Positions 1 through 8,534 of a DNA stretch of 64,000 nucleotides are shown here, one piece after another. The notes beneath the pieces are model-generated. The model ran no database searches. It saw only the letters and a list, made by a program, of their open reading frames with translations, and had not been told where the DNA came from. Every line of letters begins with the position of its first letter. Position 1 is the stretch's first letter. The position numbers and the translations under genes are program-made. This DNA comes from an uncultured bacterium (GTDB taxonomy: Bacteria; Desulfobacterota; Binatia; UBA1149; CAITLU01). Where the stretch lies: assembly GCA_903893315.1 (NCBI GenBank), contig CAITLU010000013.1, positions 219,026 to 283,025 on the forward strand. Direction: 5' to 3'.

Positions 1-1144
1 GATGGTTGGCCTTGGTGCGAGCGCCGATGCGGGACTTCTTGACCTCGACGAAGTTCCCGATGTGTACCTGCTCGCCCAGATCCGCCTCCGGCCGCAGATG
101 GGCAAACGGTCCTACCTTCGCCTCGTTTCCGATCCTGGCGCCGTCCGTTACGACGCCCCAGCGCAGCAACGCACCGTCACCGACCCGCGTGTCGCGCAGA
201 TGTGAGGAACCCTCGAGCACGCAACCTTTGCCGATCAACGTGGCTCCATCCAGACGCACGTAGGGTCCGATGACGGTCTCGGCACCGATGATGGTTCCGG
301 CCGACAGAAAAGCCGTGGCCGGATCGAGGAACGTCACGCCGCTGTCCATCCAGTGGCCGATCAGACGATCCTGCAGGACGCTCTCGGCGCGGGCCAGATC
401 GGCGCGGGTGTTGATCCCCATCGCCTCGTCCTCGTCTTCGAGCATCACACAGCTTGCTGCCGATCTCTTGGACGCGGTCTCGACGAGGTCGGTCAGGTAG
501 TACTCGCGCTGGGCGTTCTCACGACCGAGCTGCGACAGCGCGCGGAACAGGAAAGCCGCGTCAAAACAGTAGGTCCCGCTGTTGATCTCGTCGATGTGCT
601 GCTCTTCGTGATCGGCGTCGGCGTCCTCGACAATGCGCAGTTGGCCTTCACCAGGGCCGCGCACGATACGGCCGTATCCCGTGGGGTCTTCAACGTGCAC
701 CGAAAGTACCGTGACCTTGGCGTCGGTGCTGCGATGGGCCTGCACCAGCTCCCTGAGAGTCTCGGTGCGCAGCAACGGCACGTCGCCGCACAACACCAGG
801 ACGTCTCCGTCAAAACCTCGCAGCGCCGCCTTGGCTTGCAGCACCGCGTGTCCGGTACCGAGCTGGTCCTTCTGCAAAACGGTCGTGACCTTGTCTCCGA
901 GAAGTTGCCGGACCTGCTCGGCCTGGTGCCCTACCACCACCACCAAGGGATCCGGCCGGAGCGGAGCCACGGCTGCCAGCACATGCTCGATCAGCGTGCG
1001 GCCACCGATCTCGTGCAGGACCTTGGCGCGCTCGGAGCGCATGCGTTTTCCCTGGCCGGCAGCGATGACAACCACCGCCAGAGGCTGAGCCGGAACGCCG
1101 CGGGCGGGACGTGAAGGGGTTTCTTTGGTTTTGCGTGTCGTCAT
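1..1144 (-). CDS. glmU: Bifunctional UDP-N-acetylglucosamine pyrophosphorylase / glucosamine-1-phosphate N-acetyltransferase GlmU (C-terminus cut by window edge)
   Basis: GlmU makes UDP-GlcNAc for peptidoglycan and LPS in the cytoplasm. About 381 of the usual 450-460 residues are visible. The N-terminal nucleotidyltransferase domain carries IAAGQGKRM (about residues 28-36) with the conserved Lys at 41, then QLGTGHA and the metal-binding GDVPLL stretch. From about residue 250 the hexapeptide left-handed beta-helix of the acetyltransferase domain begins (IGAETVIGPYV, and VGPFAHLRPEADLG further on). The gene runs off the left edge before the acetyltransferase active site. The ATG at 1144 gives a short N-terminal extension (about 20 residues) before the first strand and has GGAG 13 bases upstream. 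The SdiA-regulated-family gene lies 47 bases upstream on the same strand, so the two may be co-transcribed. Confidence 0.95.
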   Translation of the reverse strand, partial: MTTRKTKETPSRPARGVPAQPLAVVVIAAGQGKRMRSERAKVLHEIGGRTLIEHVLAAVAPLRPDPLVVVVGHQAEQVRQLLGDKVTTVLQKDQLGTGHAVLQAKAALRGFDGDVLVLCGDVPLLRTETLRELVQAHRSTDAKVTVLSVHVEDPTGYGRIVRGPGEGQLRIVEDADADHEEQHIDEINSGTYCFDAAFLFRALSQLGRENAQREYYLTDLVETASKRSAASCVMLEDEDEAMGINTRADLARAESVLQDRLIGHWMDSGVTFLDPATAFLSAGTIIGAETVIGPYVRLDGATLIGKGCVLEGSSHLRDTRVGDGALLRWGVVTDGARIGNEAKVGPFAHLRPEADLGEQVHIGNFVEVKKSRIGARTKANH

Positions 1145-1191
1145 CACTTTGTGGGAACTCCAGGACCCGGACCGGACTAGAGCACAGCCGC

Positions 1192-2103
1192 CTACGGTTT
1201 GCCGCCGGCGGGTCCGGAGGCAGAAGGAGCGGTCAATTGCGGGGCGGCTGCAGGAGCGGCGAAAGGATCAGCCGGCGGTGTCCACAGCACCAGACCTCCC
1301 GAATCCTGCGCGATCACGAACTTTCCCTCGGGCAGGAAGGCGATCCCCTCCGGCATCAGGGCCGGCAGCCGCACCGACCGCAGATACTGCCCCGCGGCGT
1401 CGGTCACGTAGGCCTTGCGCCACAGCGCCGAGGGAACCACGAAGCCGTTTATGGCCGCGTCCCATACCACGTCCGACAGCGGCGCAGCTTCAACTGGTCG
1501 GGAGCTGACAATGGTCGCGGTAGCGAATTTTTCGTTGGAAGACCGGATCGGCACCGCGAGTTCGACGAGCACCGGCGGATCGTACTGGTTGACGGCGAAG
1601 AAGCGGCCACCTTCCTTGTTGGTCGGATCGGGAACGAAGGTAATGCCCTCGATTCCGTCGCCGCCGCGCTGAAGGTAGTTCGGATCGCCCTGAAATGTGC
1701 GGTCGATGCTGAAACGGCGAATGATGTGGAAATCGTCCGGGGTCACCTCGTAGATCAATTCGTGCCCTTCGCGCACGACGTAAAGCAGGCCGCTGGACGG
1801 ATCCTGGGTGACGCCCTCGAAGTCGCCGCCCAGATGGCTCGAGCGCAGCAATTTGCCGTCGGTCGAGACTTCGCCGATGTCACCTTCGTCGCCGATCACG
1901 AAAAGGGTCTTGCGAGAAGCGTCGTAGACGATTCCCGAAGGCTCCTGGAAACCCGAGATGTCCCAATACACCGAGTCTTTCTCGGATTCGCCGAAGCCGA
2001 ACTCCGCAAGCAACGGCACCGCGACCACGATAACCGCGATCAAGGCCGCGATCGCAGTGCGAACGCGTGCGCGTCGGCTTCGCCAAAGCGCGTGCGGCCT
2101 CAC
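1192..2103 (-). CDS. SdiA-regulated-family (YjiK-like) membrane-anchored beta-propeller protein
   Basis: The N-terminus has one hydrophobic segment after a run of arginines (TAIAALIAVIVVAVPLL), so the protein is probably anchored or exported. The rest is a propeller-like domain with the family pattern: FQEPSGIVYDASRKTLFVIGD, then GDFEGVTQDPSSGLLYVV, GIEGITFVPD, and a final blade near MPEGIAFLPEGKFVIAQD. These repeated 'EG(I/V)...P...(L/F)(Y/F)(V/I)' blades are typical of the SdiA-regulated family, whose biochemical role is unclear. A Pro/Ala-rich tail ends the protein. I start it at GTG 2103, because longer readings overlap the divergent L,D-transpeptidase start; the true start is uncertain. 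Length is about 303 aa. Confidence 0.75.
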   Translation of the reverse strand: MRPHALWRSRRARVRTAIAALIAVIVVAVPLLAEFGFGESEKDSVYWDISGFQEPSGIVYDASRKTLFVIGDEGDIGEVSTDGKLLRSSHLGGDFEGVTQDPSSGLLYVVREGHELIYEVTPDDFHIIRRFSIDRTFQGDPNYLQRGGDGIEGITFVPDPTNKEGGRFFAVNQYDPPVLVELAVPIRSSNEKFATATIVSSRPVEAAPLSDVVWDAAINGFVVPSALWRKAYVTDAAGQYLRSVRLPALMPEGIAFLPEGKFVIAQDSGGLVLWTPPADPFAAPAAAPQLTAPSASGPAGGKP

Positions 2104-2176
2104 GACGATCTCGGCTCGAGAGTTGCGCAGTGACCACTGATGTTCGAAAATGCCGGCAAGTCCCAGTTTATACGCT

Positions 2177-2812
2177 ATGAAGATACGGCAATTCAAAAGC
2201 AGCGCCCTGATCGGGGGCCTGGCGGCGGCGCTGACGTTGGCGGTTCTCGCCTCCGGCGCGCGTGCCGAAAACGCCGTGCGCGGCACTTTGCCCGACGATC
2301 CGATGATGCTCGCTTCGACCTCCGTCCCTGCCACGGTCACTACAAGCGCCAAAGCCAAGTGGGGTCCGGTTCAAGTCGTCATCTACAAGTCAAAACGCGC
2401 ATTGGCCATTTATCGCTTCGGCAACTTCTACCGCGAATATCCGGTGGTCCTGGGGATCAATCCGCTCGGGCGCAAGCGGTTCATGTACGATGCTCGGACT
2501 CCCGAGGGCAGATACCACATCACCGACAAACGCGTGCACGATCGCTGGCAATACTTCCTGGCGATTGACTACCCCAACGACAAAGACCAGCAGATCTACC
2601 ATGAAGAAGTGCGCCGTGGCCTGATCCCGCGCGAGGACAACGGCGCGCCCTTCCCGATCGGCGGCAGCATCGGCATTCACGGCAACGACAAACCCGACGA
2701 TCAGGCCCGCGGCATCAACTGGACCCAGGGCTGCATCGCGATGCAGAGCCCGGACATTGCCGAGGTCTACTCTCTGGTTACGGTCGGAACGCCGGTGTGG
2801 GTGGTGCAGTAG
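2177..2812 (+). CDS. L,D-transpeptidase (YkuD domain), exported
   Basis: This is a periplasmic L,D-transpeptidase/carboxypeptidase of the YkuD family, which forms 3-3 peptidoglycan cross-links, attaches lipoproteins or trims peptides. The N-terminus MKIRQFKSSALIGGLAAALT is a signal peptide ending near ASGARA. The YkuD core runs from about residue 63 to the end. His168 lies in GIHGND and the catalytic Cys186 in WTQGCIAM, which stands in for the usual SHGCIRM. The Ser/His before GC is replaced by Thr-Gln, a mild variant. I prefer ATG 2177 over 2150 because it places the Lys/Arg n-region at the very start. Divergent from the SdiA-regulated-family gene; length 211 aa. Confidence 0.88.
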   Translation: MKIRQFKSSALIGGLAAALTLAVLASGARAENAVRGTLPDDPMMLASTSVPATVTTSAKAKWGPVQVVIYKSKRALAIYRFGNFYREYPVVLGINPLGRKRFMYDARTPEGRYHITDKRVHDRWQYFLAIDYPNDKDQQIYHEEVRRGLIPREDNGAPFPIGGSIGIHGNDKPDDQARGINWTQGCIAMQSPDIAEVYSLVTVGTPVWVVQ

Positions 2813-2837
2813 AAACGCCAGGCGTTTCGGTGCGTCG

Positions 2838-3356
2838 CTATTCGACTGGAGGTCGGGCGATGAGACGGCGCAGCACTTCAGGCACCAGCCTCTCTATTTC
2901 CGCGACGTCTTCGGAAATGGGCGACTCGCGATCGGGTTCACCGTCGTCCTGATCCGCGGCCAAGTCGTCCAGACACAGGAACCGAGCAGCCGCAGCCTCG
3001 TCCCAGTCCACCAAAGTGTCGGCCACCTCGGCGCAGTCGCAGACGATCAGATCGCAGTCTTCAAAAAGATCGGGGCGCCTCTCCAGATCGGGGCACACCG
3101 TCCCGCTCGCATCGATCCCGTGGGCCCGGAGAGCCGCCACGCCGGCGTCGCTGATGCGCCCGGCTGCATGGCCCAGACCTCCGCAGCGGATCTTGAGACG
3201 GTCGGACCAACCGTGACGCTCGGCCGCTTCACGCAGCATGACTTCGAGCGCAATCGTGCGGTCGGGACTACGCCCTCCCGCCACCAGGACCGTGCTTTGC
3301 GAAGGATGCACGCGGTGATCGTGCCGGCTCGCCGCCGCACCGCGCCGCCGCCTCAC
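2838..3356 (-). CDS. Low-molecular-weight protein-tyrosine-phosphatase-like protein lacking the catalytic CX5R loop
   Basis: About 172 aa. The fold pattern matches LMW-PTP/arsenate reductase: strand VLVA, then RSP followed by an amphipathic helix (residues about 33-46), GRISDAGVAALRAHGID (about 66-82), and DLFEDCDLIVCDCAEVADTL (about 96-115). In active enzymes the first strand leads into CX5R(S/T). Here the loop reads VLVAGGRSPDRT, so Cys is absent and the loop is shortened, although RSP remains. The protein is therefore likely a pseudo-phosphatase or a binding protein. It lies 27 bases downstream of the thiolase on the same strand. The start is uncertain because the first 20 residues are Arg/His-rich and not conserved in the family. 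Confidence 0.6.
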   Translation of the reverse strand: MRRRRGAAASRHDHRVHPSQSTVLVAGGRSPDRTIALEVMLREAAERHGWSDRLKIRCGGLGHAAGRISDAGVAALRAHGIDASGTVCPDLERRPDLFEDCDLIVCDCAEVADTLVDWDEAAAARFLCLDDLAADQDDGEPDRESPISEDVAEIERLVPEVLRRLIARPPVE

Positions 3357-3383
3357 GGCAGCGACACGGCGCAGCGACTGAAC

Positions 3384-4565
3384 TCAGCAAGCCTCGAAGA
3401 GAGCGGCCATTCCCTGACCGCCGCCGATGCACATCGTGACGATACCGTAGCGACCGCCGCGACGGCGCAGCTCATAGAGAAGGTGGCCGGTCATGCGCGA
3501 ACCGGTCATTCCGTAAGGATGGCCGATGGCGATGGCGCCGCCGTTGGGGTTGATCTGCTCGTCGCTGATGCCGAGCTGGCGCTGGCAGTAGAGGAGTTGC
3601 GCGGCGAAGGCCTCGTTCAACTCGACGACGTCGATGTCGGACATCTTCAGACCGGCGCGCGCCAGCAGCTTCGGCACCGCGAACACCGGGCCGATGCCCA
3701 TTTCTTCGGGACGACACCCGGCTACCGCAAAGCCGCGATAGATGCCCAGAGGCTTGATACCCAGAGCCTTGGCGCGCTCGCCCGACATCAGGATGGTGGC
3801 CGAAGCCCCGTCGCTGAGCTGGCTGGCATTGCCAGCGGTGATCGTGCCGGTGGGACGGAACGAAGGCGGCAGCGTCGACAGGCCGTCGAGAGTGGTACTG
3901 GCCCGGTTGCACTCGTCGCGATCGACGAGCTTGTCTTCGACGATCATGTTGCCGTCGTCGCCCTTCTTGGCCCACTTCGCCGTCATCGGCGCGATCTCGT
4001 CGGCGAACAGGCCCTTCTGCTGAGCCGCGGCGGTACGCTGCTGGCTGCGCAGCGCGAACTTGTCCTGGTCTTCGCGCGAAACGCCGTAACGCTCGGCCAC
4101 CACTTCGGCGGTCTCGCCCATGCCCATGTAGACGCCGGGCCAGGTCTCCATCACGTTGCCGCTGACGATGCCGTCGGCGTTCATCTTGCCCTGACCAAGC
4201 GTGATGCTCTCGACGCCACCGCCGATCGCGGCGCTCGCGCCTTCACTGATGATCTGGTGGGCCGCCATCGCGATGGCCTGCAAGCCCGAAGAACAAAAAC
4301 GGTTGACGGTGGTGGCGGCGATGGTCTCGGGAAGACCGGCCCCGAGAACGGCCACCCTGGAGATGTTCATCCCCTGGTAGCCTTCCGGAAAGCCGCAGCC
4401 GAGGATGCAGTCCTCGATCTCCTTGGCATCGAGTTGGGGAACCTGGGCGAGCGCGGATTTGATGGCATGGCTGGCCATCTCATCCGGGCGCGTGTTGTTG
4501 AACGAGCCCCGGTATGACTTGGCAAGACCGGTGCGCTTGCTGGCGACGATGACAGCTTCTCGCAT
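3384..4565 (-). CDS. Acetyl-CoA C-acyltransferase (thiolase II family)
   Basis: Thiolase of 393 aa, the normal family length. It either condenses two acyl-CoAs or cleaves 3-ketoacyl-CoA. The nucleophilic Cys91 lies in [10 protein letters not shown], His349 in [10 protein letters not shown] and Cys379 in CIGGGQG, and the conserved NEAFA is present; all catalytic elements are intact. The substrate cannot be read from sequence; beta-oxidation or ketone-body metabolism are both possible. It is followed 27 bases later by the phosphatase-like gene and preceded by 266 non-coding bases after the carbonic anhydrase. An RBS-like AGGAG sits 7-8 bases upstream of the ATG. Confidence 0.95.
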   Translation of the reverse strand: MREAVIVASKRTGLAKSYRGSFNNTRPDEMASHAIKSALAQVPQLDAKEIEDCILGCGFPEGYQGMNISRVAVLGAGLPETIAATTVNRFCSSGLQAIAMAAHQIISEGASAAIGGGVESITLGQGKMNADGIVSGNVMETWPGVYMGMGETAEVVAERYGVSREDQDKFALRSQQRTAAAQQKGLFADEIAPMTAKWAKKGDDGNMIVEDKLVDRDECNRASTTLDGLSTLPPSFRPTGTITAGNASQLSDGASATILMSGERAKALGIKPLGIYRGFAVAGCRPEEMGIGPVFAVPKLLARAGLKMSDIDVVELNEAFAAQLLYCQRQLGISDEQINPNGGAIAIGHPYGMTGSRMTGHLLYELRRRGGRYGIVTMCIGGGQGMAALFEAC

Positions 4566-4831
4566 GGACGAAACTCCTTGAAACGCTGGTGCTCGGCGAG
4601 GTGCGGCGGCCCTTCACCGGCGCGCGGACCCTATGCGAAAGCCGCGGGGTTTGGAATCGCAGACGGCAGTGGGGTGGTGGCGGCCATCGAAGCCTCCCGG
4701 ACCGGGCCACCTCCGGGACTGCCGCCGGATCGCCGCGGCAGGACCGCCCGGCGGCGAATAGCCCAGGAAAAGGCCTGTCGCCGCGCTCCGAATATCAGCC
4801 CGATACAGGGCACTGCGCCGCACGGCGCCCT
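4566..4831. other. Intergenic region between carbonic anhydrase and thiolase
   Basis: These 266 bases are GC-rich leader sequence upstream of the thiolase, which reads leftwards. I see no convincing ORF, hairpin terminator or repeat. It probably contains the thiolase promoter. Confidence 0.4.
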
Positions 4832-5467
4832 TCAGGGTTCAGGCACGCCGTCGAAGAAATGGACCCGCCCCGTCTCCAATTCGTACTCGGCACCGACCAC
4901 CGCAAGCCGGCCGGCGCGCACCAGTTCTTCCAGCAGCCGGCTGCCGTGGCGCAGGTGATCGACGGACGCCCTGACATTCGAGCGCATCGACTCGCGCAAG
5001 ACCACGGCATCCGCAGTCGACCCGCTGTCACGAACCAGTCGCTCGACATGCGGCGAGATCCGGTCGGTGATGTCGCGGATGTTCCTTGATTCGGGGCCGT
5101 CGCCGGACTGGATCGCCCCCACCGTCGCCGCGATCGCGCCGCAACCCGTGTGCCCGAGAACGACGACTAGGCGGGTCCCGAACTGCGAAGCTGCGAATTC
5201 GATCGAGCCGACCACCGAGGGGGCCACGATGTTGCCGGCGATCCTCACGACGAAGAGATCACCGAACCCCTCGTCGAAGAGGATCTCCACCGGCGTGCGC
5301 GAGTCCGAACATCCCAGCACGATTGCGAAAGGGCGCTGCGCCTGGTCGGCCAGATCAGCACGAAAGACCCGCTGCCCTATCGCAGCGCCCTTCTCGAGAA
5401 ACCGTTTGTTCCCGTCAGCCAGGCGCTGCAGAGCCGCGGCCGGCGACAGCGACTTTGGATCCCACAT
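4832..5467 (-). CDS. Beta-class carbonic anhydrase
   Basis: Cytoplasmic zinc enzyme that interconverts CO2 and bicarbonate, 211 aa. The zinc ligands are visible as Cys53-X-Asp55-X-Arg57 (GCSDSRTP) and His106-X2-Cys109 (GHTGCGA). VVRIAGNIVAP (about 73-83) and GSIEFA follow the family pattern. The start at ATG 5467 (MWDPKSLSPAA) fits the family N-terminus; longer upstream readings are Arg/Ala-rich and overlap the divergent sulfotransferase promoter. Bicarbonate supply for carboxylases is the usual role. Confidence 0.95.
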   Translation of the reverse strand: MWDPKSLSPAAALQRLADGNKRFLEKGAAIGQRVFRADLADQAQRPFAIVLGCSDSRTPVEILFDEGFGDLFVVRIAGNIVAPSVVGSIEFAASQFGTRLVVVLGHTGCGAIAATVGAIQSGDGPESRNIRDITDRISPHVERLVRDSGSTADAVVLRESMRSNVRASVDHLRHGSRLLEELVRAGRLAVVGAEYELETGRVHFFDGVPEP

Positions 5468-5677
5468 ACTCGGCACCCCGGCCACATAACACGTTCGCCG
5501 ACCGCCCGGGAACGACTCCGAAGAATCGCGATGGACGCCTGCGCCGGCCACAGCAGCGCTCGCCACGCCCCACAGCGAAGTGCGGCCGCGCTCTTGCCGC
5601 AGCGGCGCGGCCGCGCTTAAACTCCGCGCCCCAGGCCTCACCGCTCCAGCGCCGGCCTCGAAGGAAACCGTCTCTCG

Positions 5678-6625
5678 ATGTCCCAATCACTGCCGCAGCG
5701 AACCCGAACCTACCAATGCCACCACATCGACTCGACCCGCTGGGACGGCTTCGTGCCGCGGCCCGACGACATCATCATCACGACGTCGCTCAAGGCCGGC
5801 ACCACCTGGACCCAGCGCATCGTCAGTCTGCTGCTGCTTCAGACCACCGACCTGCCGATGTCGCTGCATTCGTACTCGCCGTGGATCGACGCTCGCTTCA
5901 TCGGCGGCAAGACCGAACTGCACGCGATCGTCGAAGCCCTCGACCATCGCCGCTTCATCAAGAGCCATCTTCCCCTCGACGCGCTGCCTTACTGGGACAC
6001 CGTCAAGTACATCTACGTCGGCCGCGACACCCGCGACGTCTTCATGTCGGCGTGGAATCACGTCAACGCCTACACGCCGCTGGCGCGTGAAATGCTGAAC
6101 TCGGGAGAAAACGCTCCTTCCGAGCCTTTTCCGGATCCGCCCGACGACATCCGTGAGTTCTGGCGCGTGTGGATGACGCGCGGCAGATACCCGTGGGAAC
6201 ACGACGGCTACCCGAACTGGTCGCACCTCTACCACGCACGTTCGTACTGGGACTTCCGGCACCTGCCCAACCTGCTGTTCGTCCACTACAACGACCTCAA
6301 AGCCGACCTGGACGGCCAGATGCGCAGAATCTCGCGCTTCCTGGACATCGACGTGGACGAACGGAAGTGGGCCGAGCTCGTCGATGCCGCGACGTTCGCG
6401 TCGATGAAGCGCGACGCTAGGCTGCTCGGTCCGGAGATGGACATGGTCTTCGAAGGCGGCGCCGATCGCTTCCTTTTCAAGGGCACCAACGACCGCTGGC
6501 GTGACGTACTGACAGCCGAAGATCTGGCGCTCTACGAGACGGCGGCCGCGCGCACGCTGACGCCGCAGCTTAAGCTGTGGCTGGAACAGGGCGCGGCCAG
6601 CGGCGTGAAGCCGGGGGTGGACTAA
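5678..6625 (+). CDS. Sulfotransferase family protein (PAPS-dependent)
   Basis: Transfers sulfate from PAPS to a hydroxyl acceptor. The 5'-phosphosulfate loop TTSLKAGTTWTQ (residues 35-46, Lys39) and the 3'-phosphate loop YVGRDTRDVFMSAWNH (about 112-127) are both intact, as is the C-terminal FLFKGTNDRWRDVL, the counterpart of the RKGxxGDW motif. The length of 315 aa is normal for the cytosolic-type family. No signal peptide is seen. Acceptor unknown. It precedes a ThDP enzyme by 152 bases and is divergent from carbonic anhydrase. Bacterial homologues are frequent in Binatota- and mycobacteria-like genomes with lipid or xenobiotic metabolism. Confidence 0.9.
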   Translation: MSQSLPQRTRTYQCHHIDSTRWDGFVPRPDDIIITTSLKAGTTWTQRIVSLLLLQTTDLPMSLHSYSPWIDARFIGGKTELHAIVEALDHRRFIKSHLPLDALPYWDTVKYIYVGRDTRDVFMSAWNHVNAYTPLAREMLNSGENAPSEPFPDPPDDIREFWRVWMTRGRYPWEHDGYPNWSHLYHARSYWDFRHLPNLLFVHYNDLKADLDGQMRRISRFLDIDVDERKWAELVDAATFASMKRDARLLGPEMDMVFEGGADRFLFKGTNDRWRDVLTAEDLALYETAAARTLTPQLKLWLEQGAASGVKPGVD

Positions 6626-6777
6626 GCAGAGGCCCGCAGGCATTCCTTGCGCCGCGACGGCGCGTGCCGTCGACTGACTTACAAGGATCCCGACTCGCCC
6701 GCGCGAAAAACACCGCGGCCCGCGCCGTTGCGTCAAGTTCGCAGACGGCCAGCGCGAGGATACATAGGAGACCGACC

Positions 6778-8490
6778 ATGGCCGAAATCACTGTAGGCGA
6801 ACTACTGGTGCGCTGCCTGCGCGCCGAAGGAATCGACACGACGTTCGGGATCATCGACGGCAGCCACATTCCCTTCGTGGTGGCCGCAGCGGTCCACGGC
6901 ATCCGCCACGTCAACTGCCACCACGAAGAAGGCGCGGTGCACATCGCGGAAGGCTATGCGCGCATCAGCAGGCAGCCCAGCGTCGTATTCGGCAGCCCGG
7001 GACCGGGCGCGGCCAACATGCTTGCCGGGCTCACCAGTGCCCAGGCCGAAGGACATGCGGTGCTGGCGATCGGCGCCACCAGGCGGCGGCGCACCACTGA
7101 TCCCGACCGCGGCGGCGCCTGGCAGGCCACCGACCTGGTCGAGATGGCCAAGCCCATCGCCAAGTACTCGGCGATGATTCGTCAGGCCGAACGACTTCCC
7201 GAGATGGTGCGCGCCGCATTCCGCGCCATGCTGACCGGAAGGCCGGGACCCGCGTTCCTGGCGATCTCCGACGAACTGCTCGGACAGAAGATCGAGGAAT
7301 CGCTGGCGCCGGTCTATCAACCGGCGAACTATCGCGTGACCTCGCTCGGAGCGGGCGATTCTGCGTCGCTCGCGCGCGCCGCCGAGTTGCTTGCCGCCGC
7401 CAAGCGTCCGGCGCTTCACGCCGGCAAGGGCGTGCTGTGGGCCGATGCGGCGGGAGAGTTCCTGGCACTGGCCGAGCACCTCGGTGCGATCATGACCACC
7501 AGCATGGGCGCGCGCGGCACGGTTCCCGAAGATCATCCGAATTACTTCCACCTGGTCGACCAGCAGGGATCGGCCGCCGCGCGCTCCGATGCCGACGTGG
7601 TGCTGGTGGTTGGATCGCGAGTCGGCGAGTACGACGGTTGGGGAGTGCCGCCGGCGTGGGGAGATCCCGCGGCGCAGACGACCATCCACATAGATTCGGA
7701 CCCGCTGTCGATCGGACTCAACCGGCCCGTCGACCTTCCCATCGTCGCCGACGCCAAAGCCGCGCTGTCGGCGCTGCTCGAAGCGGTCAAAGCCAGGACG
7801 GCACCGCACGGCGACACACCCAACCTGTCCGCCTATCGCGAGCGCACCGCGCAGACCATGGCCCAGGGTGCCGAATACATCACGCAGGAAGCCCACCACG
7901 GGGTTCACCCCGCGCACATGATGATGGCGGTGCGCGGCTTCAGCCCGCGCGACGCGATCACCGTACTCGACGGCGGCAACACGGTGCTGTGGGGCATCGC
8001 GTTCCACCCGATCTTCGCGCCCCAGAGTTTTCTCTACTCGGTCAAGATGGGCTATCTCGGCACCGGCATCCCGTTCGCGATCGGCGCCAAGCTGGCCGCT
8101 CCCGAGCGCACCGTGGTGTGCGTCACCGGCGACGGCGCGGCCGGCTTCAACGTGATGGAGATGGAAACCGCGGCACGGGCGGGCGCGCAGATCATCGTGC
8201 TGGTCGCGGTCGATGAAGGCTGGGGCATGGAGCGCAGCGCCTTCGGCTTCGGCGGACACCCGATCGACAAGGGACTCGGCATCGACCTGCTCCCGGAGAT
8301 CCGTTACGACGAAATCGCGCACGGCCTCGGCTGCTACGCCGAGCGCGTGTCGACCTTCGACGAGATCGGGGCGGCGATGGAGCGCGCCGTTGCCAGCGGC
8401 AAGCCGGCGTTGATCCACGTCATCGTCGATCCGACCGTCAACGCCAATCCGCCCGGATACAAAGAGTTCCGCTACGTCCGCACGCTGTGA
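6778..8490 (+). CDS. Thiamine diphosphate-dependent enzyme, acetolactate synthase-like
   Basis: 570 aa with the three-domain POX/ALS layout: N-terminal Pyr domain with catalytic Glu50 in HHEEGAVHIAEGYAR, a central domain (about 190-330), and a C-terminal PP domain with GDG at about 451-453. Twenty-five residues after GDG the Mg-coordinating Asn of the GDG-X25-30-N motif is replaced by Asp (VAVDEGWG). Substrates are unknown; decarboxylase, lyase or synthase activities all occur in this family. The ATG at 6778 has AGGAG 9 bases upstream. A plain acetolactate synthase is unlikely, as there is no ilvN neighbour and the PP motif diverges. Confidence 0.85.
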   Translation: MAEITVGELLVRCLRAEGIDTTFGIIDGSHIPFVVAAAVHGIRHVNCHHEEGAVHIAEGYARISRQPSVVFGSPGPGAANMLAGLTSAQAEGHAVLAIGATRRRRTTDPDRGGAWQATDLVEMAKPIAKYSAMIRQAERLPEMVRAAFRAMLTGRPGPAFLAISDELLGQKIEESLAPVYQPANYRVTSLGAGDSASLARAAELLAAAKRPALHAGKGVLWADAAGEFLALAEHLGAIMTTSMGARGTVPEDHPNYFHLVDQQGSAAARSDADVVLVVGSRVGEYDGWGVPPAWGDPAAQTTIHIDSDPLSIGLNRPVDLPIVADAKAALSALLEAVKARTAPHGDTPNLSAYRERTAQTMAQGAEYITQEAHHGVHPAHMMMAVRGFSPRDAITVLDGGNTVLWGIAFHPIFAPQSFLYSVKMGYLGTGIPFAIGAKLAAPERTVVCVTGDGAAGFNVMEMETAARAGAQIIVLVAVDEGWGMERSAFGFGGHPIDKGLGIDLLPEIRYDEIAHGLGCYAERVSTFDEIGAAMERAVASGKPALIHVIVDPTVNANPPGYKEFRYVRTL

Positions 8491-8534
8491 GGCACGGACG
8501 TTGAGGCGCGGGTGCTCCCGGCCCGCTGCGCCCG

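Noticed and set aside
353-1114. A plus-strand frame at the left end
   Set aside because: It is opposite glmU, whose minus-strand product has clear GlmU motifs.
6802-8418. A 538-residue antisense frame over the ThDP enzyme
   Set aside because: Shadow ORF; the plus-strand ThDP enzyme has intact fold motifs and an RBS.
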